From contig CP107926.1 in NCBI GenBank assembly GCA_036015235.1, positions 3,972,001 to 4,036,000 of the forward strand: DNA of 64,000 nucleotides, in the 5' to 3' direction. The position numbers and the translations under genes are program-made. Source of the DNA: Streptomyces sp. NBC_00433 (lineage in GTDB: Bacteria > Actinomycetota > Actinomycetes > Streptomycetales > Streptomycetaceae). Below the pieces are notes generated by a model. That model saw nothing but the letters and a program-made list of their open reading frames with translations, was not told the origin of the DNA and made no database searches. Below are positions 53,375 to 62,439 of the stretch, piece after piece. Every line of letters begins with the position of its first letter. The first letter of the stretch is position 1.

Positions 53375-54082
53375 ATGGAACGACCACGACGACGCACCGC
53401 ACCGCGGCCGGCCCTGCTGCTCGCCTGCGCGGTGGCGGTCCCCGCGATGCTGCTCGCCGGCTGCTCCTCGGGCGGCGGCTCCGGCTCCGACGACTCCGAC
53501 GCCTCGAAGGGCACCGCGGGCAGCGCCACGCCGACGACCCCGGCGCTCGCCCCGGCGAAGTACGCCGACCTCCCCGGCGGCTGCGCGACGGTCGGCAAGG
53601 CCACGGTCGCCGCGCTGGTCCCCAAGGCGAAGACCGCGGGCGGCACACCGGCGCTGACCGACGACACCGCGACCCGCGCGGGCTGCTCGTGGACGGGCAA
53701 CGGCTCCGACGGCTTCCAGTACCGCTGGCTGTCGGTGACCCTGCAGCGGTTCACCTCCAGCGCGACCACGTCGGCCGAGCAGCAGGCCAAGGAGCGCTTC
53801 ACCGACCAGGTCGCCCTGCTCGGCAAGGTGCCGGGCGCCGCCACGTCGGCGGTGACGCGCATCGGCGACCAGGCCAGTTCGGTCACGGCGAAGGCCACGG
53901 TGGCGAAGGTGACGTCGCAGAACGACACCCTCGTGGCGCGGGTCGGCAATGTCGTGGTGATAGTCGAGTACAACGGCGCCGGGCTCGTAGGCAAGAAGAA
54001 CCCGACCGCGAGCGTGGTGCGGACCGGCGCCGAGCGGGCCGCCAAGGACGTCGTCACGGCGATCGTCGGCGCCAACAGCTGA
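53375..54082 (+). CDS. DUF3558-like lipoprotein
   Basis: 235-residue lipoprotein with lipobox LLAGC (Cys30). The mature domain has LPGGCATVGKATVAALVPKA and AGCSWTGNG, the same Cys pattern as the preceding gene, and ends in a Lys/Val-rich stretch. GAGGA lies 9 nt before the ATG. The 148-base gap between the two genes holds only GC-rich sequence. Function unknown; likely on the outer face of the membrane. Confidence 0.8.
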   Translation: MERPRRRTAPRPALLLACAVAVPAMLLAGCSSGGGSGSDDSDASKGTAGSATPTTPALAPAKYADLPGGCATVGKATVAALVPKAKTAGGTPALTDDTATRAGCSWTGNGSDGFQYRWLSVTLQRFTSSATTSAEQQAKERFTDQVALLGKVPGAATSAVTRIGDQASSVTAKATVAKVTSQNDTLVARVGNVVVIVEYNGAGLVGKKNPTASVVRTGAERAAKDVVTAIVGANS

Positions 54083-54290
54083 CGCCCGCGCCCCGCAGGG
54101 GAGGCGGAGAAGTCGTCCCGTACGGCGGCCCGAAACGCGTCCGCGGCGGCGAACGCGTAACAAAGGCCGCCCCGCCCGTCCGCAATCCATCGGCAATCCG
54201 TACGTTTGTCCGCCGGAGGCACCGCCGGAGTGGCGTTGCCGTATGGCAGTCTGGGCCCGGCTAGTTGCCGAGCGGCAGGAGGGGTCGCGG

Positions 54291-55817
54291 GTGGCCGCGA
54301 TACGTTTGACCCGGACACACCGGATATTGGTCGGGGTGGTCGTCGCCGGCGCCGTGGTGATCGCAGGAATCGGCTTCGCCGGTTCCTACGCCGCGGTGCG
54401 CACTCTCGCGCTGCACAAGGGCTTCGGCTGGTTCGCGAACGTCTTCCCGATCGGCGTCGACGCGGGCATCGTCGTCCTGCTGGCGCTGGACCTGCTGCTG
54501 ACCTGGCTGCGCATCCCCTTCCCGCTGCTGCGGCAGACGGCGTGGCTGCTGACCGCCGCGACGATCGCCTTCAACGGCGCCGCGGCCTGGCCCGACCCGC
54601 TGGGTGTGGGCATGCACGCGATCATCCCGGTGCTCTTCGTGGTGTCGGTGGAGGCCGCGCGGCACGCGATCGGCCGGGTCGCGGACATCACCGCCGACAA
54701 GCACATGGAGGGCGTCCGCTTCACCCGCTGGCTGCTCGCGCCCTTCCCGACCTTCCGGTTGTGGCGGCGGATGAAGCTGTGGGAGCTGCGGTCGTACGAG
54801 GAGGTCATCCGGCGCGAGCAGGACCGGCTGGTCTACCGCGCCAGGCTGCGGGCGCGCTACGGCGTCGCGTGGCGCCGCAAGGCCCCGGTCGAGGCGATCA
54901 TGCCGCTGCGGCTGGCCCGCTACGGTGTGCCGCTGACCGAGACCGCGGAGGCCGGCCTCGCCGCCGCGGGCATCGAACCGCACGCGCCGGCCATCGAGTT
55001 GCCCGCGGTGGTCACCGTCGTGGCCGAGCCGGCCGCGGGGCCGGCACCCGAGGCCGCCCCGGCGGCGCCGGAGCCCGCGGAGCCGGTGGACGTACCGGAG
55101 CCGCTGTATGCCGAGCAGGTCTACGGGCACCCGTACGATCCGCGCTACGACCCGCAGTTCGACCCCAGGTACGACCCGCGCTACGACCCCAGGTACGCCT
55201 ACGACCAGCAGCAGATGCAGATGCAGCAGTGGCAGGGCGCCCCGCACAACAGCCCCTGGTTCGCGGCCCAGCAGGGCTACGTCCAGGGGCAGCAGCCGTA
55301 CGAGCAGCAGCCGCAGCCGGACGCCTTCCCCGAGCCGGAGCCCGTGCCCGAGCCCGCGGGGCAGATACGGGTCCCGGCGGGACCGAACCGCACCCGCCCG
55401 CTGGGCGGCGCCGCGACGGTGAACGGCGCGAACGGCAACCACGCCGCTACGATCCCGGGCCCGCGCGCCGAGGACTTCGCGGCGCAGGCCCAGCAGCCGC
55501 AGATCCAGCAGCCGCAAGCTGTCCAGCAGGTCCAGCAGCCGGTGCGGGAGTCCGTGCCCGAGCCGGTGGCCGAGCCGGAGCCCGTACCCGAGCAGGGGCT
55601 CGACATCCCCGACGGCATCTCGGTGGACGAGGCCTACTTCGCCGCCTACCGCCAGTACGTGCGCGAGCAGGGCCACTTCCCGAACACCCGGCAGTTCGCC
55701 CGCTACCTGCCCAACGTCTACGGCGGCACCGCCCCCGAGGAGCGCCACCTCGTCGCGTCCATCCGCGACATGCGCTACCGCTTCCAGTCCGAGGCGGACA
55801 CCGAGCACATCCCGTAG
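54291..55817 (+). CDS. DUF2637 (SpdB-like) membrane protein with Tyr-Asp-Pro-Arg repeats
   Basis: 508-residue protein. Four hydrophobic helices fill residues about 10-130 in the DUF2637 pattern; a conserved basic cytoplasmic region follows. From about 280 the chain is low-complexity, with five copies of a Tyr/Phe-Asp-Pro-Arg-type repeat and Gln/Pro/Glu-rich text to about 440. The last 65 residues (ISVDEAYFAAYRQYVREQG...) form a small domain, perhaps winged-helix. DUF2637 is known from plasmid spread proteins. GTG start with AGGAGG 8 nt upstream. Confidence 0.85.
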   Translation: MAAIRLTRTHRILVGVVVAGAVVIAGIGFAGSYAAVRTLALHKGFGWFANVFPIGVDAGIVVLLALDLLLTWLRIPFPLLRQTAWLLTAATIAFNGAAAWPDPLGVGMHAIIPVLFVVSVEAARHAIGRVADITADKHMEGVRFTRWLLAPFPTFRLWRRMKLWELRSYEEVIRREQDRLVYRARLRARYGVAWRRKAPVEAIMPLRLARYGVPLTETAEAGLAAAGIEPHAPAIELPAVVTVVAEPAAGPAPEAAPAAPEPAEPVDVPEPLYAEQVYGHPYDPRYDPQFDPRYDPRYDPRYAYDQQQMQMQQWQGAPHNSPWFAAQQGYVQGQQPYEQQPQPDAFPEPEPVPEPAGQIRVPAGPNRTRPLGGAATVNGANGNHAATIPGPRAEDFAAQAQQPQIQQPQAVQQVQQPVRESVPEPVAEPEPVPEQGLDIPDGISVDEAYFAAYRQYVREQGHFPNTRQFARYLPNVYGGTAPEERHLVASIRDMRYRFQSEADTEHIP

Positions 55818-55832
55818 AGCGGGAGACGGCGG

Positions 55833-55865
55833 ACGGCCCGGGTGGACGGTGTCCACCCGGGCCGT
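55833..55865. terminator. Bidirectional terminator hairpin
   Basis: ACGGCCCGGGTGGAC, loop GGT, GTCCACCCGGGCCGT: a perfect 15-base stem between the DUF2637 gene and the convergent lysS. Confidence 0.85.
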
Positions 55866-55895
55866 TCCTGCGGGGCCCCGGATACCGGGCGGGGC

Positions 55896-57620
55896 TCAGT
55901 CCTGCGCGCCCAGCAGTGACCGCACGCGGTCCTGGCCGACCGCGAGCAGCAGTGTCGGCAGCCGGGGGCCGGTGTCGCGGCCGACCAGCAGCTCGTAGAG
56001 CAGAGCGAAGAAGGACCGCTGGGCCACCTTCAGCTCAGGGGTCGGCTTGGCGTCGGGCGCCAGCCCGGCCTGCACCTTCGGCACCGCGTAGACCAGTGTC
56101 GTCAGGCCGTCCAGCGACCAGTGCGAGGCGAGCCCGTCGACGAGCAGCTTCAGCGCGCCCCGCTCGTCGTCCGGCAGCCCGGCGAGCCGGGCCGCGTCGG
56201 GCTCGGCCCGGACCACCGTCCGCTGCTCGGCGGGCACCTGGCTGGAGATCCATGCCTCGGCCCGGTCCAGCCGCGGCCGCACCTCGTCCAGCGAGGCCAG
56301 CGGCCGGTCGGGCTCCAGCTCCGAGAGGATACGCAGCGTCTGCTGCTCCGCGCCGGCGGTGATGTCGGCGACCGAGGCGAGCGTCCGGTACGGCAGCGGC
56401 CTGGGCGTGTGCGGCAGCTCCCCGGCCGCGGTGCCGGCCGCGCGGGCGTGGGCGGCGACGTCGCCGGGCAGCGCGGAGCCCTCCTCGACCTTGCGGGTCA
56501 GCGCGTCCCACTCGTCGTAGAGCCGCTGGATCTCCTGGTCGAAGGCGATCTTGAAGGACTGGTTGGGTCGGCGGCGGGCGTAGAGCCAGCGCAGGATCTG
56601 CGGCTCCATGATCCGCAGCGCGTCGGCCGGCACCGGCACCCCGCCCTTGGACGAGGACATCTTCGCCATCCCGGAGATGCCGACGAAGGCGTACATCGGC
56701 CCGATCGGCTGCTCGCCGCCGAAGATCGGCCCGACGATCTGCCCGCCGACCTGGAAGGACGACCCGGGTGAGGAGTGGTCGACGCCGGACGGCTCGAAGA
56801 CGACGCCCTCGTAGGCCCAGCGCATCGGCCAGTCGACCTTCCAGACCAGCTTGCCGCGGTCGAACTCGCTGAGCCGCACCGTCTCGCCGTGCCCGCAGGC
56901 GCACGTGTACGTCAGCTCGGTCGTCTCGTCGTCGTAGGCGGTGACGGTGGTGAAGTCCTTGCCGCACTGCTCGCAGTATGGCTTGTACGGGAAATACCCG
57001 GCGCCGCTGCCGCTGCCGTCGTCCTCCTCGGCCGCGCCGGAGCCCTCCTCGGCGGCCAGCTCCGCATCGTCCACCGGCTTCTGGGACTGCTTGGCCGGGG
57101 CCTTCTTCGTGCGGTACTGCGCGAGGATCGCGTCGATGTCGGCGCGGTGCCGCATGGCGTGCAGGATCTGCTCGCGGTAGGTGCCCGCCGTGTACTGCTC
57201 GGTCTGGCTGATGCCGTCGTAGGTGACGCCCAGCTCGGCCAGCGACGCCGACATCTGGGCCTTGAAGTGCTCCGCCCAGTTCGGGTGCGGGGACCCGGCG
57301 GGGGCGGGCACCGCGGTCAGCGGCTTGCCGATGTGCTCGGCCCAGGACCCGTCGACGCCCTCGACGCCGTTCGGCACCTTGCGATAGCGGTCGTAGTCGT
57401 CCCAGGAGATCAGGTGCCGCACCTCGTGGCCGCGCCGCCTGACCTCGTCGGCGACCAGGTGCGGGGTCATCACCTCGCGGAGATTGCCCAGGTGGATCGG
57501 CCCTGAGGGGCTGAGCCCGGACGCGACGACAACGGGTTTCCCGGGTGCGCGGCGCTCCGACTCGGCGATGACGTCGTCCGCGAAACGGGAGACCCAGTCG
57601 GTCTCGGTGCTGCCAGCCAC
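55896..57620 (-). CDS. lysS: Lysyl-tRNA synthetase, class I
   Basis: 574-residue class I LysRS, the archaeal-type enzyme used by streptomycetes. HIGH-type motif SGPIHLGN near residue 45 and KMSKS-type AKMSSSKGG near 320. A Cys4 zinc site is visible (YCEQCGKD and YTCACGHG) around 220-245, preceded by an acidic Glu/Asp/Gly insert. GTG start with AGGAAGG upstream. Divergent from argS with 240 bases between. Confidence 0.95.
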   Translation of the reverse strand: MAGSTETDWVSRFADDVIAESERRAPGKPVVVASGLSPSGPIHLGNLREVMTPHLVADEVRRRGHEVRHLISWDDYDRYRKVPNGVEGVDGSWAEHIGKPLTAVPAPAGSPHPNWAEHFKAQMSASLAELGVTYDGISQTEQYTAGTYREQILHAMRHRADIDAILAQYRTKKAPAKQSQKPVDDAELAAEEGSGAAEEDDGSGSGAGYFPYKPYCEQCGKDFTTVTAYDDETTELTYTCACGHGETVRLSEFDRGKLVWKVDWPMRWAYEGVVFEPSGVDHSSPGSSFQVGGQIVGPIFGGEQPIGPMYAFVGISGMAKMSSSKGGVPVPADALRIMEPQILRWLYARRRPNQSFKIAFDQEIQRLYDEWDALTRKVEEGSALPGDVAAHARAAGTAAGELPHTPRPLPYRTLASVADITAGAEQQTLRILSELEPDRPLASLDEVRPRLDRAEAWISSQVPAEQRTVVRAEPDAARLAGLPDDERGALKLLVDGLASHWSLDGLTTLVYAVPKVQAGLAPDAKPTPELKVAQRSFFALLYELLVGRDTGPRLPTLLLAVGQDRVRSLLGAQD

Positions 57621-57860
57621 GGCTCTTCCTTCCTGGTCCGCGGGGCGGCCCCTGAGGCGCCCCGACCGCTCCAGTCTCCCAGAACCGCGCCCCCCGCCGG
57701 GCCACCCTGTGGATAACCCGGTCCTCCCGCCGACCCCTCTCCCACCCCTGTGGATAACTTGCTCGCCAACGGCGGCGCGCATGGGAGACTGGAGGCCGCT
57801 ACGACGTGGTGCGGCCACGCGTGGCGACCCCACGATCCCGACACAAGAAACGGCACCTCC
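57621..57860. promoter_or_regulatory. lysS-argS divergent control region with two DnaA-box-like sites
   Basis: CCCTGTGGATAAC occurs twice; TGTGGATAA, the reverse complement of the DnaA box TTATCCACA, is at 57708-57716 and 57749-57757 in the same direction, 41 bases apart. Promoters for both synthetase genes should lie here. Confidence 0.5.
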
Positions 57861-59648
57861 ATGGCCTCGGTCGCTTCCCTTTCCGCTTCGCTCCAGCAGC
57901 GCGTCTCGGCCGCCCTCGCGGCGGCCGTGCCGTCGGCCGTCGACGCCGACCCGCTGCTGCGACGCAGCGACCGGGCGGACTTCCAGGCCAACGGGGTGCT
58001 GGGCCTGGCCAAGCGGCAGAAGGCCAACCCGCAGGCGCTCGCGGCCGAGGTCGTCGCCGCGCTGCCCGTGGGCGGCGGTGACGCGGACGGCACGATCGCC
58101 TCCGTCGAGGTGTCCGGTCCCGGCTTCCTCAACATCACGGTGTCGGACGCCGCCATCACCCGGAATCTCGCCGCCCGAGCCGCCGACGACCGGCTCGGCG
58201 TGCCCGTGAGCGCGCACCCGGGCACCACCGTGGTGGATTACGCGCAGCCGAATGTGGCCAAGGAGATGCACGTCGGCCACCTGCGGTCCTCGGTGATCGG
58301 CGACGCGATCGTGCGGATCCTGGAGTTCAGCGGCGAGCAGGTCGTCCGCAGGCACCACATCGGCGACTGGGGCACCCAGTTCGGCATGCTCGTGCAGTAT
58401 CTGATCGAGCACCCGCACGAGCTGGACCACAGCGAGGGCGAGGGCACGGCCGGCGAGGCCTCGATGTCCCGGCTCGACCGGCTCTACAAGGCGTCGGGCG
58501 CGCTGTTCAAGTCCGACGAGGAGTTCAAGGAGCGGGCCAGGCGCCGGGTGGTGGACCTCCAGGCCGGCGACCCCGAGACGGTCGCGCTGTGGCAGCGGTT
58601 CGTGGACGAGTCGAAGATCTACTTCGACTCGGTCTACAGCAAGCTGGACATCCAGATCCGCGACGAGGACATCGTCGGCGAGTCCGGTTACAACGACATG
58701 CTGGTGGAGACGTGCGACCTGCTGGAGAAGTCCGGTGTCGCGGTGTGGTCCAACGGGGCGCTGTGCGTGTTCTTCGACGACATCAAGGGCAAGGACGGCG
58801 AGCCGGTCCCGCTGATCGTCCGCAAGACCGACGGAGGCTTCGGCTACGCGGCGACCGACCTGTCCGCGATCCGGAACAGGACCGGTGACCTGCACGCCGA
58901 CACCCTGCTCTACGTGGTCGACGTGCGGCAGTCGCTGCACTTCCGGATGGTCTTCGAGACCGCCAGGCGGGCCGGCTGGCTGACCGACGCGGTCACCGCC
59001 AGGCACCTGCCGTTCGGCACGCTGCTCGGCAAGGACGGCAAGCCGTTCAAGACCCGGTCCGGCGAGAGCGTCAAACTGGAGGACCTGCTGGACGAGGCGG
59101 TGCAGCGGGCCACGGCCGTAGTCCGGGAGAAGGGCGAGAAGATCGGCCTGACCGACTCGGAGATCACGGCGAACGGCACGCAGGTCGGCATCGGCGCGGT
59201 GAAATACGCCGACCTGTCGACGTCGCTCGGCCGGGACTACGTCTTCGACCTCGACCGGATGGTGTCGCTCAACGGCGACACGAGCGTCTACATCCAGTAC
59301 GCGTACGCCAGGACCCGGTCGATCTTCCGCAAGGCGGCGGAGGGACAGCGGGCCGCGGCGCACCCGGAGGTGGCGCTGGAGCCGGCCGAGCGGGCGCTCG
59401 GGCTGCACCTGGACGCCTTCGGCGACACCCTCGCCGAGGTGGCCGAGGTCTACGAGCCCCACCGGCTGGCGTCGTATCTCTTCCAGCTCGCGTCGCTGTT
59501 CACCACCTTCTACGAGCAGTGCCCGGTGCTCACCGCGGACGGCGGCCAGGACCAGGTGGAGAACAGGCTGTTCCTGTGCGACCTGACCGCCCGCACCCTG
59601 CGGCAGGGCCTGACGCTGCTCGGCATCCGCACGCCCGAGCGGCTCTGA
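57861..59648 (+). CDS. argS: Arginyl-tRNA synthetase
   Basis: 595-residue class I ArgRS. HIGH motif [12 protein letters not shown] near residue 137; the KMSK position is [12 protein letters not shown], without the classical KMSKS as is usual for ArgRS. The N-terminal ArgRS-specific domain ([16 protein letters not shown]) and the C-terminal anticodon-binding DALR-type domain ([24 protein letters not shown]) are complete. The ATG at 57861 has only a weak ribosome site. The SpoIIE-type gene follows after 143 bases. Confidence 0.96.
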   Translation: MASVASLSASLQQRVSAALAAAVPSAVDADPLLRRSDRADFQANGVLGLAKRQKANPQALAAEVVAALPVGGGDADGTIASVEVSGPGFLNITVSDAAITRNLAARAADDRLGVPVSAHPGTTVVDYAQPNVAKEMHVGHLRSSVIGDAIVRILEFSGEQVVRRHHIGDWGTQFGMLVQYLIEHPHELDHSEGEGTAGEASMSRLDRLYKASGALFKSDEEFKERARRRVVDLQAGDPETVALWQRFVDESKIYFDSVYSKLDIQIRDEDIVGESGYNDMLVETCDLLEKSGVAVWSNGALCVFFDDIKGKDGEPVPLIVRKTDGGFGYAATDLSAIRNRTGDLHADTLLYVVDVRQSLHFRMVFETARRAGWLTDAVTARHLPFGTLLGKDGKPFKTRSGESVKLEDLLDEAVQRATAVVREKGEKIGLTDSEITANGTQVGIGAVKYADLSTSLGRDYVFDLDRMVSLNGDTSVYIQYAYARTRSIFRKAAEGQRAAAHPEVALEPAERALGLHLDAFGDTLAEVAEVYEPHRLASYLFQLASLFTTFYEQCPVLTADGGQDQVENRLFLCDLTARTLRQGLTLLGIRTPERL

Positions 59649-59791
59649 CCCCGGCCGCCGGCCGACCGCCCAGCCCCGCCGCCGCCCCGCCCGCCGTATC
59701 CCGGCGGGCGGGGCGGCGCCGCCTGTGGTCCGATGGTGGGTACGGCAGTGGCGGCACCGAGACCGGACAGGCAGGCGGCGGACGGGCGGAC

Positions 59792-61018
59792 ATGCACGTG
59801 ACGGATCCGGACATCGACTACCAGGCGGTCTACAACAGGCTGCCCGCCGGTATCGCACTGCTGACCCCGGAACTGTGCTATGCCGACGCGAACGAGGCGT
59901 ATCTGAGCCTGGCGGGCCGCCCGCTGGCCGATCTCCTCGGCGTGTACATCTTCGACGCCTTCCCCGACAGCCCGGGAAGGACGCGCACCGCGAACGGCCC
60001 GACCAGCCTCGGTGCCTCCCTGCGGCATGTGCTCGCCGCCCGCGAGCGCGACAGCCTCGCCCTCCAGCGCTACGACGTCGAGCGGCCGGACCGCCCCGGC
60101 ACGTACGAGGAGCGCTACTGGAGCATAATCAACACCCCGATCCTCGACAGCGCGGGCGAGGTGGTGCTGATCGCCCACCGGGTCGAGGAGGTCACCGCCT
60201 TCATGCGGGCCAGGGCCGAGACCGGCGGCGACAGCAAGCTGCAGGCCGAGCTGTACATGCGGGCCCGCGAGCTGCAGGAGATCAACGAGCGGATGCGGGC
60301 CGCCCACGCCAGGGAGCGGGAGGTCGCGCTCACCCTGCAGGAGGCGCTGCTGCCCGCGCCCCGCCCGGTCGGCCACCGGGCGGCCGTGCGGTACCAGCCC
60401 GCGGTCAGCGCGCTGAACGTGTGCGGTGACTGGTACGACCTGGTGGACCTGCCCGGCGACCGCATCGCGGTCGCCGTCGGTGACGTCGTCGGCCACGGCC
60501 TTGCCGCCGCCTGCGTGATGGGCCAGCTCAGAAGCGCGCTGAGCGCCGCCTCCCGGGCCACCTCGGGCCCCGCCGACGCGCTCAACGTCCTCGGGCTCTA
60601 CTCCAGGTCCGTGGAGGGCGCCGAGTCCACGACCGTGGTCAACACCTTCATCGACTGGCACAGCCGCACCCTCACGTACAGCAACGCGGGGCACCCGCCG
60701 GCCGCGCTGCTGCGTCCCGACGGCACGGTGGAATTCCTCGACCAGGCCACCGACCCGCCGCTCGGCGCCCGCCCCGTCCACCAGCCCCGCCCGGAGACCA
60801 CCGTCGGCTTCACCGCCGGCTCCACGCTGGTCCTCTACACCGACGGGCTGATCGAGCGCCGCCAGGAGGACATCGACGTCGGCCTGGGGCGGCTGGCGGA
60901 CACCCTGCACCGGCACCCGCTGTCCGACCCCGAGACCCTGGCGGACACGCTGCTCAGCGAGCTGGTCCCGCCGACCGGCGCCACCGACGACACCGCGCTG
61001 GTCGTCATGCGGCTCTGA
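59792..61018 (+). CDS. PAS-domain PP2C/SpoIIE-type serine phosphatase
   Basis: 408-residue regulator. A PAS domain (about 8-130: YQAVYNRLPAGIALLTPEL... ERYWSIINTPILDSAGEVV) leads through a coiled-coil helix (about 150-185) to a SpoIIE/PP2C phosphatase domain: VCGDWYDLVDLPGDRIAVAVGDVVGHG, YSNAGHPPAAL and DDTALVVM hold the metal-binding Asp residues. Such proteins act on anti-sigma-factor antagonists; the partner is not visible here. The ATG at 59792 has a weak ribosome site. Confidence 0.9.
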   Translation: MHVTDPDIDYQAVYNRLPAGIALLTPELCYADANEAYLSLAGRPLADLLGVYIFDAFPDSPGRTRTANGPTSLGASLRHVLAARERDSLALQRYDVERPDRPGTYEERYWSIINTPILDSAGEVVLIAHRVEEVTAFMRARAETGGDSKLQAELYMRARELQEINERMRAAHAREREVALTLQEALLPAPRPVGHRAAVRYQPAVSALNVCGDWYDLVDLPGDRIAVAVGDVVGHGLAAACVMGQLRSALSAASRATSGPADALNVLGLYSRSVEGAESTTVVNTFIDWHSRTLTYSNAGHPPAALLRPDGTVEFLDQATDPPLGARPVHQPRPETTVGFTAGSTLVLYTDGLIERRQEDIDVGLGRLADTLHRHPLSDPETLADTLLSELVPPTGATDDTALVVMRL

Positions 61019-61207
61019 GGCCGCTGCCCGATCCCTTTCAAGACGCCGACCGGGCACGCCAGGTTCCCTGTGGGACGGCAGGGGGCGGAGAAAAATCCCC
61101 TGCCTTCGCGAGTCCAAGGTAGTTTGATTCCCGCACGCGTGTGCACATCACGCGTGACGTGACGCATTACCTCGTGACGTGACGCAGTAGAAGGCGGGAC
61201 CCAGCGA
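61019..61207 (+). promoter_or_regulatory. Hairpin and tandem repeat upstream of the acyltransferase gene
   Basis: GGCAGGGG (61077-61084) and CCCCTGCC (61097-61104) form a hairpin suited to end the phosphatase transcript. CGTGACGTGACGCA occurs twice (61153-61166 and 61173-61186), 20 bases apart, two helical turns, as expected of a regulator binding site. ATG follows 22 bases later. Confidence 0.5.
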
Positions 61208-62374
61208 ATGACTTCACCCGTGGACGAGGGCCGGCTCCTCCCCAGGCACGCCGCGGTGCCGCTGCCCCGCGCCGACCCTGAGGCCCGCCCGGCCCCGCCG
61301 GTGGCGCAGCGCCCGGGCAAGCGGCGGCTGTACGTCCTCGACGGGCTGCGGCTGCTGGCGGCGCTGATGGTGGTGGCCTACCACTACATGGCCTACAACC
61401 GGGTGCAGTACTGGGGCAAGAGCACCGCGGCGGTCTTCCCGAGCGCGAACAAGCTGGCGATATACGGCTGGCTCGGCGTGTACCTGTTCTTCCTGATCAG
61501 CGGTTTCGTGATCTGCATGTCCTGCTGGGGGCGCACGCCACGGCAGTTCGCGGTGTCCCGCTTCATACGCCTCTACCCGGCTTACTGGGTCGCGCTGATC
61601 CTCACCTCGACCGTGCTGTTCCTGCGGCCCGGCGGCACGAAGCTGACCCTCACCGACGTGCTGACCAACGCCACCATGGTCCAGCAGGGCCTGCACTCCC
61701 CCGACGTGGACGGCGTCTACTGGTCGCTGTGGGCGGAGCTGCGCTTCTACATGCTCTTCGCCGTCGTCGTCGTGATGGGCCTGACCTACCGGCGGGTCGT
61801 CAGCTTCTGCGTCATCTGGCTGGCCGCGGCGATCCTCGCGGAGTCCTCCGACAGCGACCTGCTCAAGGTGGTCGCGAACCCCGGCTACGCGCCGTTCTTC
61901 ATCGGCGGCGTCGCGATCTACCTGATGTACCGCTTCGGTCCGCGGCCGGAGCTGTGGCTGCTGATCGCCGCGTCCTGGCTCGACGGGCAGCACCAGATGA
62001 AGGCGCTGGTGGCCGGTGCGGCACGGGTCACCAAGGAGGACGTGTCCTGGTCGATGTCGGTGGCCCTGGTCACCGCGTTCTACGCGGTCGTGATCGCGGC
62101 GGCGCTGGGCAAGCTGGACTTCGTCAACTGGCGCTGGCTCACCGTCGCCGGCTCGATGACGTATCCGCTGTACCTGATCCACGAGGACATCGGCTGGGAG
62201 ATCATCCGGCACGGCCGGCACCACATGTCGCCGTACGCGCTGCTCGCCTGCCTGGTCCCGCTGATGATGCTGGCGGCCTATCTGATACACCGGCTGATCG
62301 AGCAGCCGGCCGCCAACCGGCTCAAGAACTGGCTGTCGCCGGCCCGCGCGGCCGCCGTTCGGCCCCCGTCGTAG
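61208..62374 (+). CDS. Membrane acyltransferase (acyltransferase 3/OafA type)
   Basis: 388-residue membrane protein with about ten helices. YVLDGLRLLAALMVVAYHYMAYN near residues 38-60 gives the catalytic His; RFIRLYPAYW near 119 is the second family motif, and YWSLWAELRFYML a third. It would transfer an acyl group to a surface or secreted glycan or to an antibiotic. The N-terminal 35 residues are cytoplasmic. A tandem CGTGACGTGACGCA repeat lies upstream, a 17-base terminator downstream. Confidence 0.9.
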   Translation: MTSPVDEGRLLPRHAAVPLPRADPEARPAPPVAQRPGKRRLYVLDGLRLLAALMVVAYHYMAYNRVQYWGKSTAAVFPSANKLAIYGWLGVYLFFLISGFVICMSCWGRTPRQFAVSRFIRLYPAYWVALILTSTVLFLRPGGTKLTLTDVLTNATMVQQGLHSPDVDGVYWSLWAELRFYMLFAVVVVMGLTYRRVVSFCVIWLAAAILAESSDSDLLKVVANPGYAPFFIGGVAIYLMYRFGPRPELWLLIAASWLDGQHQMKALVAGAARVTKEDVSWSMSVALVTAFYAVVIAAALGKLDFVNWRWLTVAGSMTYPLYLIHEDIGWEIIRHGRHHMSPYALLACLVPLMMLAAYLIHRLIEQPAANRLKNWLSPARAAAVRPPS

Positions 62375-62388
62375 CGGCGGCACGCACA

Positions 62389-62427
62389 CGAAGGGCGGGG
62401 GCCGGTTCTGCCGGCCCCCGCCCTTCG
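62389..62427. terminator. Bidirectional terminator hairpin
   Basis: CGAAGGGCGGGGGCCGG, loop TTCTG, then the exact reverse complement: a 17-base perfect stem between the acyltransferase gene and convergent hemB. Confidence 0.9.
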
Positions 62428-62439
62428 TCATGTGAGCGC

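Noticed and set aside
55896..59858. A 1320-residue minus-strand protein across lysS and argS
   Set aside because: The part beyond 57620 is antisense to argS; the GTG start with a ribosome site at 57620 gives normal LysRS length.
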